Source: Marinococcus luteus_A (GTDB lineage Bacteria > Bacillota > Bacilli > Bacillales > Marinococcaceae). Taken from it: 64,000 nucleotides of DNA. Location: assembly GCF_034497705.1 (NCBI RefSeq), contig NZ_JAXRUV010000001.1, positions 1 to 64,000 on the forward strand. The letters run 5' to 3'. This document shows positions 8,329 through 14,751 of the stretch, in pieces (positions within the stretch are counted from its first letter, which is position 1; every line of letters begins with the position of its first letter). The notes below the pieces were generated by a model. It was not told the origin of the DNA. It ran no database searches and saw only the letters and a program-made list of their open reading frames with translations. The position numbers and the translations under genes are program-made.

Positions 8329-8352
8329 GTGAACAATAGCAGCAATGGGTAT
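8329..8352 (+). promoter_or_regulatory. Possible sigma-B promoter for the short-chain dehydrogenase
   Basis: GTGAAC, 12 nt, GGGTAT. The -10 is an exact sigma-B match; the -35 matches GTTTAA poorly. Confidence 0.35.
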
Positions 8353-8390
8353 AGGAAAAGCAACAAAACTATTCCAGAGGAGAATAAATT

Positions 8391-9281
8391 ATGGAGAAAA
8401 CAGCCATCATTACCGGAGCAAACACCGGAATGGGATTCGAAACAGCGAAACAGCTTGCCGTGAAAGGATTTAATGTCATCATGGCCGTGCGGGACGAAAA
8501 GCGCGGAGGAGAAGCGATGAGGCAGATAAAGGCCAGCACCGGAGCTTCACGTGTGCGGGTGATGCGCTGTGATCTGTCCTCTCTTCAGGATATACATACC
8601 TTTGTGCGTCAACTCGAACAGATCGTCCCCTGTGTGGACGTACTGGTTAACAATGCCGGCGTGGTATCACTGAAAAGAGAGCTTACCGAAGATGGTTTTG
8701 AAAGCATGATCGGCGTGAATCATCTGGGGCACTTCGCCCTGACACTGCAGCTTCTGCCTCTTCTTGAATGTTCGGCAGAAGAGTCACGGGTCGTGAACGT
8801 TTCTTCAGGAGCTCACAAATACGGAAATATTCATTTTCCGGATCCTCATTTAACCAGGGGATATGGCACATGGAAAGGGTACGCCCAGTCAAAGCTGGCG
8901 AACGTTTTGTTTACATACGCCCTTGCTTCTCGTCTCGAAGGAACAGATATTCGCGTTAATGCCCTGCATCCAGGCGGGGTAAGTACTATGCTTGGAGTGG
9001 ACCGGTCTACAGGCTTTGGGCGCCGTATTCATCAGGCTATCCGGCCGATGCTTCGCACAGCTGCAGAGGGTGCGGAAACATCGGTGTATCTTGCCGCTTC
9101 CCGTGAAGTGGAGGGCGTGCACGGCCGATACTTTATTGATTCTTTTGAAGAAGATACGGCTCCTCATGCCCGTGACAGAGAGCTTCAGGAAAAGGTATGG
9201 GAATGGAGCATGGACCAGACGAATGTGGAACGACTGCTTGAGGCGGAGTGGATTAATAGATTAAAGCGCGAAAATCAGTAA
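8391..9281 (+). CDS. Short-chain dehydrogenase/reductase (retinol dehydrogenase-like)
   Basis: 296-residue Rossmann oxidoreductase. The cofactor motif is TGANTGMG at residues 8-15, followed by AVRDEKRG, which favours NADP(H). NNAG is at 87-90, the catalytic Ser in NVSSG, and Tyr164-x3-Lys168 in YAQSK. The sequence resembles the retinol dehydrogenase/WW-oxidoreductase-like subgroup common in bacteria; the physiological substrate is unknown. Monocistronic. The start codon follows AGAGGAG. A sigma-B-like -10 upstream hints at stress control. Confidence 0.88.
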   Translation: MEKTAIITGANTGMGFETAKQLAVKGFNVIMAVRDEKRGGEAMRQIKASTGASRVRVMRCDLSSLQDIHTFVRQLEQIVPCVDVLVNNAGVVSLKRELTEDGFESMIGVNHLGHFALTLQLLPLLECSAEESRVVNVSSGAHKYGNIHFPDPHLTRGYGTWKGYAQSKLANVLFTYALASRLEGTDIRVNALHPGGVSTMLGVDRSTGFGRRIHQAIRPMLRTAAEGAETSVYLAASREVEGVHGRYFIDSFEEDTAPHARDRELQEKVWEWSMDQTNVERLLEAEWINRLKRENQ

Positions 9282-9354
9282 GACAGCTTTATTTTTTTGA
9301 TTATGTATTTTAAAATATATTAAATATAGGAAATAGCAGAAAGGATTATTGGCG

Positions 9355-10182
9355 TTGAATAAACAACTGTACGAGTTCATGCTAAACCATGCCGAAGAGA
9401 TCGTGACTACATGGATGGAAGATATTGAAGCACAATCGGAAGGTATCTACCCGAACGATACCGATCGAAGAGAGGCCTTCCGGGGAAGACTCAAAGGATT
9501 CATTCAGGAAACGGCAAAGGCAGTAATAGGAGAAGAACCATTACTTACTGATTGGGCTCAGCTTACGGCGATGGACGGGCTTGAAAACCAGGGGCCGAGG
9601 TTTTACTCGGTAGAGTTTTTCAGGGTCGGGCGTGTCGACCTTTGGAATCGTCTGTCCACCTATTTTAAAGAAAGGGAGGACGAGATTTCCCCGCTGCAGG
9701 TGGCCGAGTGGGCCGAGAAGATTCAGTCGGTGTTTGAAAAGGGACTGGAGCTTGTGAACCAATACTACTATCAGATGAACGAAGCCCAGCTGGAGGCGCA
9801 GCAGCAGATGATGGTGGAACTGAGTGTGCCGATCATTAAATTAATAGGTGATATTGGTGTCCTCCCGCTTGTCGGAGATATTGATACGCATCGGGCGAAG
9901 ATGATTGAAGATGTGACCCTTTCAGAGGTGGCAAAGCTTGAACTCGATGTACTGATTATTGATATGTCCGGAGTGCCGATCATCGATACAATGGTGGCTC
10001 AGCAGCTGTTTAACCTGCATCACGGGCTGAGTTTAATCGGCACGGAAATCATCATTACCGGCATCCGTCCGGAAATTGCAGAAACGGCCGTTCGGCTTGG
10101 GATTGATTTCAGTAAAGTAAAAACCTTTGCTCATCTGCAGCAGGCCCTCGAACAGAAGATGAATATTCAAATTAAGGAATAA
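9355..10182 (+). CDS. RsbR-family stressosome protein (STAS domain)
   Basis: 275 residues: an N-terminal non-heme globin-like helical domain (about 1-150) and a C-terminal STAS domain (about 155-270). The two phospho-acceptor regions of RsbR co-antagonists are recognisable: PLVGDIDTHRAK (first Thr) and DMSGVPIIDTMVA (second Thr). Such proteins form stressosomes with RsbS and hold RsbT until stress releases it to activate sigma-B. No rsbS/T/U/V/W lies in the window, so this is a stand-alone paralogue like RsbRC/RsbRD. A TTG at 9355 is 9 nt after AAAGGA; TTG at 9349 is too close. Confidence 0.88.
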   Translation: MNKQLYEFMLNHAEEIVTTWMEDIEAQSEGIYPNDTDRREAFRGRLKGFIQETAKAVIGEEPLLTDWAQLTAMDGLENQGPRFYSVEFFRVGRVDLWNRLSTYFKEREDEISPLQVAEWAEKIQSVFEKGLELVNQYYYQMNEAQLEAQQQMMVELSVPIIKLIGDIGVLPLVGDIDTHRAKMIEDVTLSEVAKLELDVLIIDMSGVPIIDTMVAQQLFNLHHGLSLIGTEIIITGIRPEIAETAVRLGIDFSKVKTFAHLQQALEQKMNIQIKE

Positions 10183-10199
10183 CAAGTATATAGATGCAA

Positions 10200-10234
10200 A
10201 ATAGCCCTTTGCAGTAAATCTGCAAAGGGCTATT
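10200..10234. terminator. Bidirectional terminator
   Basis: 14-bp stem AATAGCCCTTTGCA/TGCAAAGGGCTATT between the convergent RsbR and IDEAL-domain genes. Confidence 0.85.
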
Positions 10235-10256
10235 GTAGTAAATATGCCGGAATTTC

Positions 10257-10622
10257 CTAGTACTCGCTGTAATTCGACAGCGCGTAGGAGGAATCGTTGG
10301 ATGACCGGACATTTCCTTTATTATTCAATTCGGCAGTGAGTTCGAGAAACCATTGTTTATCATTGGTGACCAATGCAAGATCAATCAAGTCATACAATTC
10401 ATCTTCTGAAACAGGCTGCACGGTATTCAATTTACTTACTTTATGGAGCAGCAGTTCAGCTGATTTTTCCATTATATCCTGATTATCAGAGGAGATGACT
10501 TTTACTTTAATTGTTTGGTAAGATTCTTCAATTGCTTCTACATAGCCTACAACCAATTCACCATAAATGGTGGTTCCTCGAACCCAATCTCCTACCGAAA
10601 TAATATCGTTTGTTGGTAACAT
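10257..10622 (-). CDS. IDEAL-domain protein
   Basis: 121 residues. The segment LIDLALVTNDKQWFLELTAE (about 80-100) fits the IDEAL domain, a short helical module in Bacillus proteins such as ComK-binding adaptors and YpiB-type proteins. The N-terminal half (GDWVRGTTIYGELVVGYVEA) looks like a small beta-barrel of the sort found in ribosome- or RNA-associated small proteins. Function unknown. Strong AGGAGGT ribosome binding site. Confidence 0.72.
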   Translation of the reverse strand: MLPTNDIISVGDWVRGTTIYGELVVGYVEAIEESYQTIKVKVISSDNQDIMEKSAELLLHKVSKLNTVQPVSEDELYDLIDLALVTNDKQWFLELTAELNNKGNVRSSNDSSYALSNYSEY

Positions 10623-10682
10623 TCGCGTAACCTCCTAAGGATTACCTATTAATTAATAGTGTTGTAATCTGAATTATCTATA

Positions 10683-10711
10683 ACTATACATTTCCCTGTT
10701 TTTGATTGCAA
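10683..10711 (-). promoter_or_regulatory. Sigma-A promoter for the IDEAL-domain gene
   Basis: Minus strand TTGCAA, 17 nt, TATAGT. The leader contains a 14-bp palindrome CTATTAATTAATAG (about 10647-10660). Confidence 0.6.
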
Positions 10712-10724
10712 AAACATTGCTCAG

Positions 10725-11135
10725 TTAATTTGTGATACATTTTTTCAGCATGTCGGCAATAGTAAACTGATCAAGGTGTTCTCCAAAAACGTGTTCGCCC
10801 TCAGAAAAAACACTGCCCAGCACATGTTTCATGTTAGCCCCAACGGAGCAATCGGGGTTTTCATCCGGGCACCGGGGCTGCAGAGTGCCTTTGGATGTGA
10901 CCTGGTATACATCCCACAATGTGATGGACTCTGGAAGGTGGGAAAGGACAAAGCCTCCGCCGGCGCCTTCCTTGGACTGAATCAAATCATGCTGCTTCAG
11001 CAGGCTTAACACCTTGCGGATCCGCACCGGATGCACAGAGGCACTTTCAGCAATGAAAGAGCTTGAGGCAGCTTTCTCCGGCTGGTGGGCGAGCAGCGTC
11101 AAGCTGTGTACAGCTAAAGAAAAGTGGCTGTTCAT
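10725..11135 (-). CDS. Rrf2-family transcriptional regulator (YwnA-like)
   Basis: 136 residues: an N-terminal winged helix (about 1-65, with the recognition-helix region VHPVRIRKVLSLLKQ and the wing GAGGGF), then a dimerisation helix. Cysteines at about 89, 96 and near the C terminus do not form the three-Cys cluster of iron-sulfur Rrf2 proteins (IscR/NsrR), so it more resembles the thiol-type or cluster-free YwnA group. It is transcribed from a consensus promoter overlapped by a palindrome, which implies autorepression. No obvious target lies beside it. Confidence 0.88.
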   Translation of the reverse strand: MNSHFSLAVHSLTLLAHQPEKAASSSFIAESASVHPVRIRKVLSLLKQHDLIQSKEGAGGGFVLSHLPESITLWDVYQVTSKGTLQPRCPDENPDCSVGANMKHVLGSVFSEGEHVFGEHLDQFTIADMLKKCITN

Positions 11136-11173
11136 ACGTATCTCTCCGGGTAAAAAGAATTGTTAATGTTTAT

Positions 11174-11208
11174 ACTGTAATTATAAATATTACAGTTTTG
11201 TTTGTCAA
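11174..11208 (-). promoter_or_regulatory. Consensus sigma-A promoter overlapped by a 23-bp palindrome (Rrf2 operator)
   Basis: Minus strand TTGACA (11203-11208), 17 nt, TATAAT (11180-11185), a perfect consensus promoter. The palindrome ACTGTAAT-7 nt-ATTACAGT (11174-11196) covers the -10 and part of the spacer, a placement that would block RNA polymerase when bound. Confidence 0.75.
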
Positions 11209-11303
11209 CTTTTGATGCCTTCGGAAAATAGACGGAAGCTGCTCGACACGGAGAAATATTATCACAGTTCTGGCCAACTCGTTATGATTCATAAGCCTTT
11301 TCG

Positions 11304-11312
11304 TGTTATAAT
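11304..11312 (+). promoter_or_regulatory. Extended -10 promoter
   Basis: TGTTATAAT 60 nt upstream of the next gene; no good -35 is seen, as is usual for extended -10 promoters. Confidence 0.5.
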
Positions 11313-11373
11313 ATACTTCTATTCATGTATTGTACTTTTCCGTGTCATTGATCCTATGAAAAGGAGTGAAGAC

Positions 11374-11640
11374 ATGAAAACATTTGAAGAGGTGGTCCGT
11401 ACTTTAGCGGACATTGAAATGCAGTCTGTTGCTCAAACGAGATCAAGACACGAATTCCAGAACGAGCGCGAATACTATTCCCATTTTCTCCGTAATAAAG
11501 ATCTTTCTTTTTATTTGGAAACTGTCGAAGAGATGTTTCCATTAGAGGCAAAGAAATACGGAGCAGAGGAAATTGTTCGTGGCATGGCTGAATATATCGA
11601 AGCAGGTGCCATGCCTGCGCAGGAACCGCTGACTGAATAA
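11374..11640 (+). CDS. Small hypothetical protein
   Basis: 88 residues, acidic and helical, no signal or membrane segment, not recognised. The ATG at 11374 is preceded by AAAAGGAGTG, an ideal ribosome binding site; the frame is open further upstream but without a ribosome binding site. It has its own extended -10 promoter and is followed by a terminator, so it is a single-gene unit. Confidence 0.7.
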   Translation: MKTFEEVVRTLADIEMQSVAQTRSRHEFQNEREYYSHFLRNKDLSFYLETVEEMFPLEAKKYGAEEIVRGMAEYIEAGAMPAQEPLTE

Positions 11641-11683
11641 AGGGGAAGCGGAAGACAAAAAGCCAAATTAAATAGTATATACA

Positions 11684-11712
11684 AAGGGGCCGGTGGTACC
11701 GGGCCTTTTTTA
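11684..11712 (+). terminator. Intrinsic terminator
   Basis: GC-rich hairpin (GGCCGGT with ACCGGGCC, one bulge) followed by TTTTTTATTTTTT. Confidence 0.75.
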
Positions 11713-11804
11713 TTTTTTGTAAATTCAACTTAAAAAGACGGTTTAAAAACAGAGGCATACATGCCTTTTGCAGGGAGAATAAAAACAAAGGGGAGGCGGA
11801 GAAA

Positions 11805-12065
11805 ATGGAAGTCAGTCCGGAATTTCTTCTGTACATGTCATTCATCGGTACGGCAAGTACGGCACTGATGCAGCTGTTAAAGCAGGCGCTCCCGCTGCCG
11901 AAAAAGTATATCCCCCTTCTCACGCTCGGGATCGGGGCCGCCCTGGCACTTGTTCCTTTTCCGTACACGAATGCTGTGCTGGCAGAACGGGTATGGGCAG
12001 GAGTGCTTGCTGGACTGGGAGGCGCCGGGATTTTTGAAAATGTGCAGAAAAGCAGAAAACAGTAA
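11805..12065 (+). CDS. Small holin-like membrane protein
   Basis: 86 residues. A first hydrophobic segment (about 8-25), a LKQALPLPKKYIPLL amphipathic stretch, and two further hydrophobic segments rich in Gly/Ala, ending in a basic tail QKSRKQ. The layout resembles the Phage_holin_5_2 type but there is no endolysin or other phage gene nearby, so a chromosomal membrane protein of unknown role is as likely. Ribosome binding site AAAGGGGAGG. Confidence 0.6.
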   Translation: MEVSPEFLLYMSFIGTASTALMQLLKQALPLPKKYIPLLTLGIGAALALVPFPYTNAVLAERVWAGVLAGLGGAGIFENVQKSRKQ

Positions 12066-12149
12066 AATATTCTACTGAAAACTGAATGAGGACACAGATA
12101 GAAAAGGAAAAAAACCGATTCTCTCCTCTTGTTCAGAAAACTTTTTCAT

Positions 12150-12178
12150 TTGCGGGGACAGGAAAATTTTTATATAAT
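12150..12178 (+). promoter_or_regulatory. Sigma-A promoter upstream of trhO
   Basis: TTGCGG, 17 nt, TATAAT. The predicted transcript would start near 12185 and meet a terminator-like hairpin almost at once. Confidence 0.6.
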
Positions 12179-12196
12179 ATGTCTGCGCACAACAAG

Positions 12197-12224
12197 AATC
12201 CCCCGCTTGCAGCAGGGGATTTTT
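12197..12224 (+). terminator. Promoter-proximal terminator-like hairpin in the trhO leader
   Basis: Stem AATCCCC/GGGGATT extended by GCT/AGC across one mismatch, followed by TTTTATT. It could end the holin-like gene, or attenuate the trhO transcript about 40 nt after its start. Confidence 0.6.
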
Positions 12225-12309
12225 ATTGAGGCTTTGTTTTACGTTTTTAAATTACGTGGGCGCTGTGTGGGCGTTTTTCATAAAAATTTAAAGAAGTAGG
12301 AAACAAAAT

Positions 12310-12375
12310 CCTTGTGTGACAAGGCTTCCTGATTGCAAGACAGGGAGTCAGGAATGTATCTTGCAAATATATTCC
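12310..12375 (+). promoter_or_regulatory. Structured 5' leader of trhO with competing helices
   Basis: Four local helices can be drawn. P0 is CCTTGT/ACAAGG (12310-12324). A is TTCCTGA (12326-12332) with TCAGGAA (12348-12354). B is TTGCAAGA (12333-12340) with TCTTGCAA (12359-12366). C is GGAATGTAT (12351-12359) with ATATATTCC (12367-12375). A and C share bases and so exclude each other; B is formed by the loop of A with the loop of C. C ends just before the ribosome binding site (AGGTGAG, 12380-12386). I do not recognise a known riboswitch class. Confidence 0.55.
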
Positions 12376-12391
12376 GGATAGGTGAGAACAA

Positions 12392-13366
12392 ATGACAGAA
12401 GAAAATCAATCGTACCGGGTGTTATTGTATTACAATTACACGTACGTGGAAGACCCTGAGACCTTTGCTGCAGAGCATCTGGATTTCTGCAAGGAGCTTG
12501 GTCTGAAGGGACGGATTATTGTTGCAGAGGAAGGCATCAATGGTACTGTTTCCGGCACTGTAGAACAGACGGAGGCATACATGCAGGAGCTGACAGGCGA
12601 TGAGCGGTTTAAAGATACCGAATTCAAGGTGGACGATGCCAATGGGCACGCATTCAAAAAAATGCACGTACGTCCGCGTTCAGAGCTGGTCTCACTGTAT
12701 CTTGAAGATGACATTAATCCAAATGAACAGACTGGGGAACATCTGAGCCCGAAAGAGTTTTACGAAGCACTTCAAAGCGATGAAACTATCGTTCTTGATG
12801 CCCGGAATGACTATGAATATGACCTTGGGCATTTCCGGGGAGCGATCCGTCCGGACATTAATGCCTTCCGGGAGCTGCCGGACTGGGTCAGGGAAAACCG
12901 GGAACAGCTTGAAGGTAAAAAAATATTAACCTATTGTACCGGCGGTATCCGCTGTGAGAAGTTTTCCGGATTTTTGAAAGAAGAAGGGTTTGACGATGTG
13001 GCACAGCTGCATGGCGGCATCATTTCCTACGGTAAGGATCCTGAAGTAAAAGGGGAGCTGTGGGACGGAAAGTGCTATGTGTTTGACCAGCGTATCAGTG
13101 TGCCAATCAATCAGGTCGAGCATCGCGTAATCGGAAGGGACCACTTTGACGGGGAACCGTGTGAACGATACGTTAACTGTGCAGATCCTGACTGCAACAA
13201 TCAAATTATCTGCTCCGAGGAAAATGAGCATAAATATATGAGAAGCTGCACAACGGAATGCATGACTCATCCAAGAAACCGGTATATGGAAGAGCATGGG
13301 TTGACGGCAAAAGACGTGCAGGAAAAAATCGAAGCGAGAAAAGCAGAACAGATGCAAAACGCATAA
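12392..13366 (+). CDS. trhO: tRNA uridine-34 hydroxylase TrhO (rhodanese family)
   Basis: 324 residues, matching B. subtilis YbfQ/TrhO and E. coli YceA. The N-terminal acylphosphatase-like domain (1-95) contains EEGINGTVSG. A rhodanese domain (about 125-220) has the catalytic Cys182 in YCTGGIRCEKF. A C-terminal cysteine-rich region (CERYVNCADPDC, then IIC and SCTTEC) is probably metal-binding. TrhO forms 5-hydroxyuridine at tRNA position 34 using molecular oxygen, the first step to 5-methoxyuridine in Bacillus. Monocistronic, with an unusually structured leader. Confidence 0.95.
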   Translation: MTEENQSYRVLLYYNYTYVEDPETFAAEHLDFCKELGLKGRIIVAEEGINGTVSGTVEQTEAYMQELTGDERFKDTEFKVDDANGHAFKKMHVRPRSELVSLYLEDDINPNEQTGEHLSPKEFYEALQSDETIVLDARNDYEYDLGHFRGAIRPDINAFRELPDWVRENREQLEGKKILTYCTGGIRCEKFSGFLKEEGFDDVAQLHGGIISYGKDPEVKGELWDGKCYVFDQRISVPINQVEHRVIGRDHFDGEPCERYVNCADPDCNNQIICSEENEHKYMRSCTTECMTHPRNRYMEEHGLTAKDVQEKIEARKAEQMQNA

Positions 13367-13380
13367 ATGGATAATAAATG

Positions 13381-13409
13381 AAGCCTCCGGCCTGTTGGGC
13401 CGGAGGCTT
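13381..13409. terminator. Bidirectional terminator
   Basis: 12-bp stem AAGCCTCCGGCC/GGCCGGAGGCTT with a 5-nt loop between convergent genes. Confidence 0.88.
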
Positions 13410-13412
13410 CAT

Positions 13413-14108
13413 TTAGGTTTGTCTGCGGTATTTGTTCCAAAGTGTAAGCTCCAGGGCGATGATGCAGATGAGCAGCCAAAATAAGCCCACTGAAACGCCT
13501 GCGAGCACATCTGTAAAATAATGAACGTCTAAGAACATACGGCTGACAGCGACAAGCATAGCAGCGAGCGACAGCAATGCTCCGAATACCCACTTCCATA
13601 CAGTTGCCATTGTACTTCGGATAACCAGATAGGCAAGAAAGCCGTAAAAAGTAATGGCTCCAGTAGCGTGGCCACTCGGGAAGCTGTATCCGGTCCCGTC
13701 ATAGGCTGCGAGCACTTCCGGGCGCTGCCGGGAGAAAAAGTTTTTTAAAACAGTGGTGATGATGCTGATGCCGATCATATTTAAGGTAAAATAAACAGCA
13801 GTCCATCTGCTGAAAGGTGAAAAAAACAACAGATAGATTGTGGTAATTGCGGCACCGATTGTCAGCCAGGTTACCGATCCCGCCTCCGTAATCAATCCCA
13901 TCATAGACTGCAGGATATCAGCGTTGAGCGCTGATACAATATCTTGAGCTGTTTGATCGATTTTAAAAGTTTCCTGTTCGAGTACCTCTTCACCCATCTC
14001 CAAAAATAGAAAAGCTGTCGTAAACAGCGTGAGCAGGCCGGCAATGATAAGTATCCAGGAACTTTTTGGAACGTCGGACAGTTGAAGACTCTTGAAAGAC
14101 AATGACAT
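13413..14108 (-). CDS. PAP2-family membrane phosphatase
   Basis: 231 residues with about six hydrophobic segments. The three phosphatase motifs of the PAP2/acid-phosphatase superfamily are present: KNFFSRQRP, PSGHA and SRMFLDVHYFTD (catalytic His and Asp). Such proteins dephosphorylate lipid pyrophosphates such as undecaprenyl-PP or phosphatidylglycerol phosphate at the outer membrane face; the specific substrate is unknown. ATG follows AAGGGAG. Single gene. Confidence 0.88.
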   Translation of the reverse strand: MSLSFKSLQLSDVPKSSWILIIAGLLTLFTTAFLFLEMGEEVLEQETFKIDQTAQDIVSALNADILQSMMGLITEAGSVTWLTIGAAITTIYLLFFSPFSRWTAVYFTLNMIGISIITTVLKNFFSRQRPEVLAAYDGTGYSFPSGHATGAITFYGFLAYLVIRSTMATVWKWVFGALLSLAAMLVAVSRMFLDVHYFTDVLAGVSVGLFWLLICIIALELTLWNKYRRQT

Positions 14109-14168
14109 TTGCTCCCTTAGTTTATTTTCAAATCTATTCCCTTGAGGACAATGTTTTTAAACAAAAAG

Positions 14169-14196
14169 CTCCAGGCTGCGAGGGGGCAGCCTGGAG
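14169..14196 (-). terminator. Intrinsic terminator of the formate dehydrogenase operon
   Basis: 11-bp stem CTCCAGGCTGC/GCAGCCTGGAG; on the minus strand it is followed by CTTTTTGTTT. Confidence 0.85.
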
Positions 14197-14214
14197 TGTA
14201 TTGGGTAGTGCCTG

Positions 14215-14751
14215 TTAAACCTTCGTGTCTGGTTTCCTGTCCTGCTGTTCTTTTTCCATTTCGGGTTTGCCGGTTTCGCCCATGCCGCGCATAAAAGCAA
14301 TGCCAAGCGAAAGCGTGTGATTTACTTCCGGGTCCCGGAGCAGCTTTAACAATTGGAAAATATTAACGTTTTGCTTTTCCTGCTCTTTTTCTTCTTCCAT
14401 CTTCGCCACACGCTCAAGTCCTTTATTTAATTTCAACAGGAGCGGCTGCATGCTTTCAATATCGAGTTTGCCGGCTTCACCTGCGAGTAGAAGCAGGTTT
14501 TTGATCATATTAGTGCTGCCCTCGGTATTCATCGCGTTTACTGCAACGTTCAACACCTTATCACCTTCGCTTAGAAGTCCATTTGCCATATCAAGCAGGC
14601 CGGACTCATCAAGAAGGTTCGCGGTGCGCATCATCTTTTCCAGGCTTTCTTTGTTATTAAGCAGATGGGACTGGAGCTCTTCCATGTCCCGCTGTTTGAT
14701 TTCTTCTTCGGAGAATTTCAGCTTCTCAATATGAGTTATGCGCTCAGCCAT
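14215..14751 (-). CDS. DUF1641 protein, formate dehydrogenase partner (YrhD-like)
   Basis: 178 residues, helical, no cysteines for clusters. The DUF1641 core (about 45-160, with NLLLLAGEAGKLD and LRDPEVNHTLSLGIAFMRGM) is found in small proteins encoded next to formate dehydrogenases, as yrhD follows yrhE in B. subtilis. The role is unknown, possibly assembly or a structural subunit. Its ATG overlaps the stop of the upstream dehydrogenase (TAATG), implying translational coupling. Confidence 0.9.
   Translation of the reverse strand: MAERITHIEKLKFSEEEIKQRDMEELQSHLLNNKESLEKMMRTANLLDESGLLDMANGLLSEGDKVLNVAVNAMNTEGSTNMIKNLLLLAGEAGKLDIESMQPLLLKLNKGLERVAKMEEEKEQEKQNVNIFQLLKLLRDPEVNHTLSLGIAFMRGMGETGKPEMEKEQQDRKPDTKV

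Noticed and set aside
11354..11968. 204-codon minus-strand frame over the 88-residue gene and the holin-like gene
   Set aside because: Runs through a clear plus-strand terminator and two plus-strand genes with good ribosome binding sites.
11805..12065. Prophage remnant suggested by the holin-like protein
   Set aside because: Neighbours are ordinary chromosomal genes with no endolysin, integrase or att-like repeats.
12253..12280. Direct repeat GTGGGCG x2 in the trhO leader as a regulator site
   Set aside because: Only two short copies in imperfect spacing, and one overlaps a T-run; too little to support a claim.
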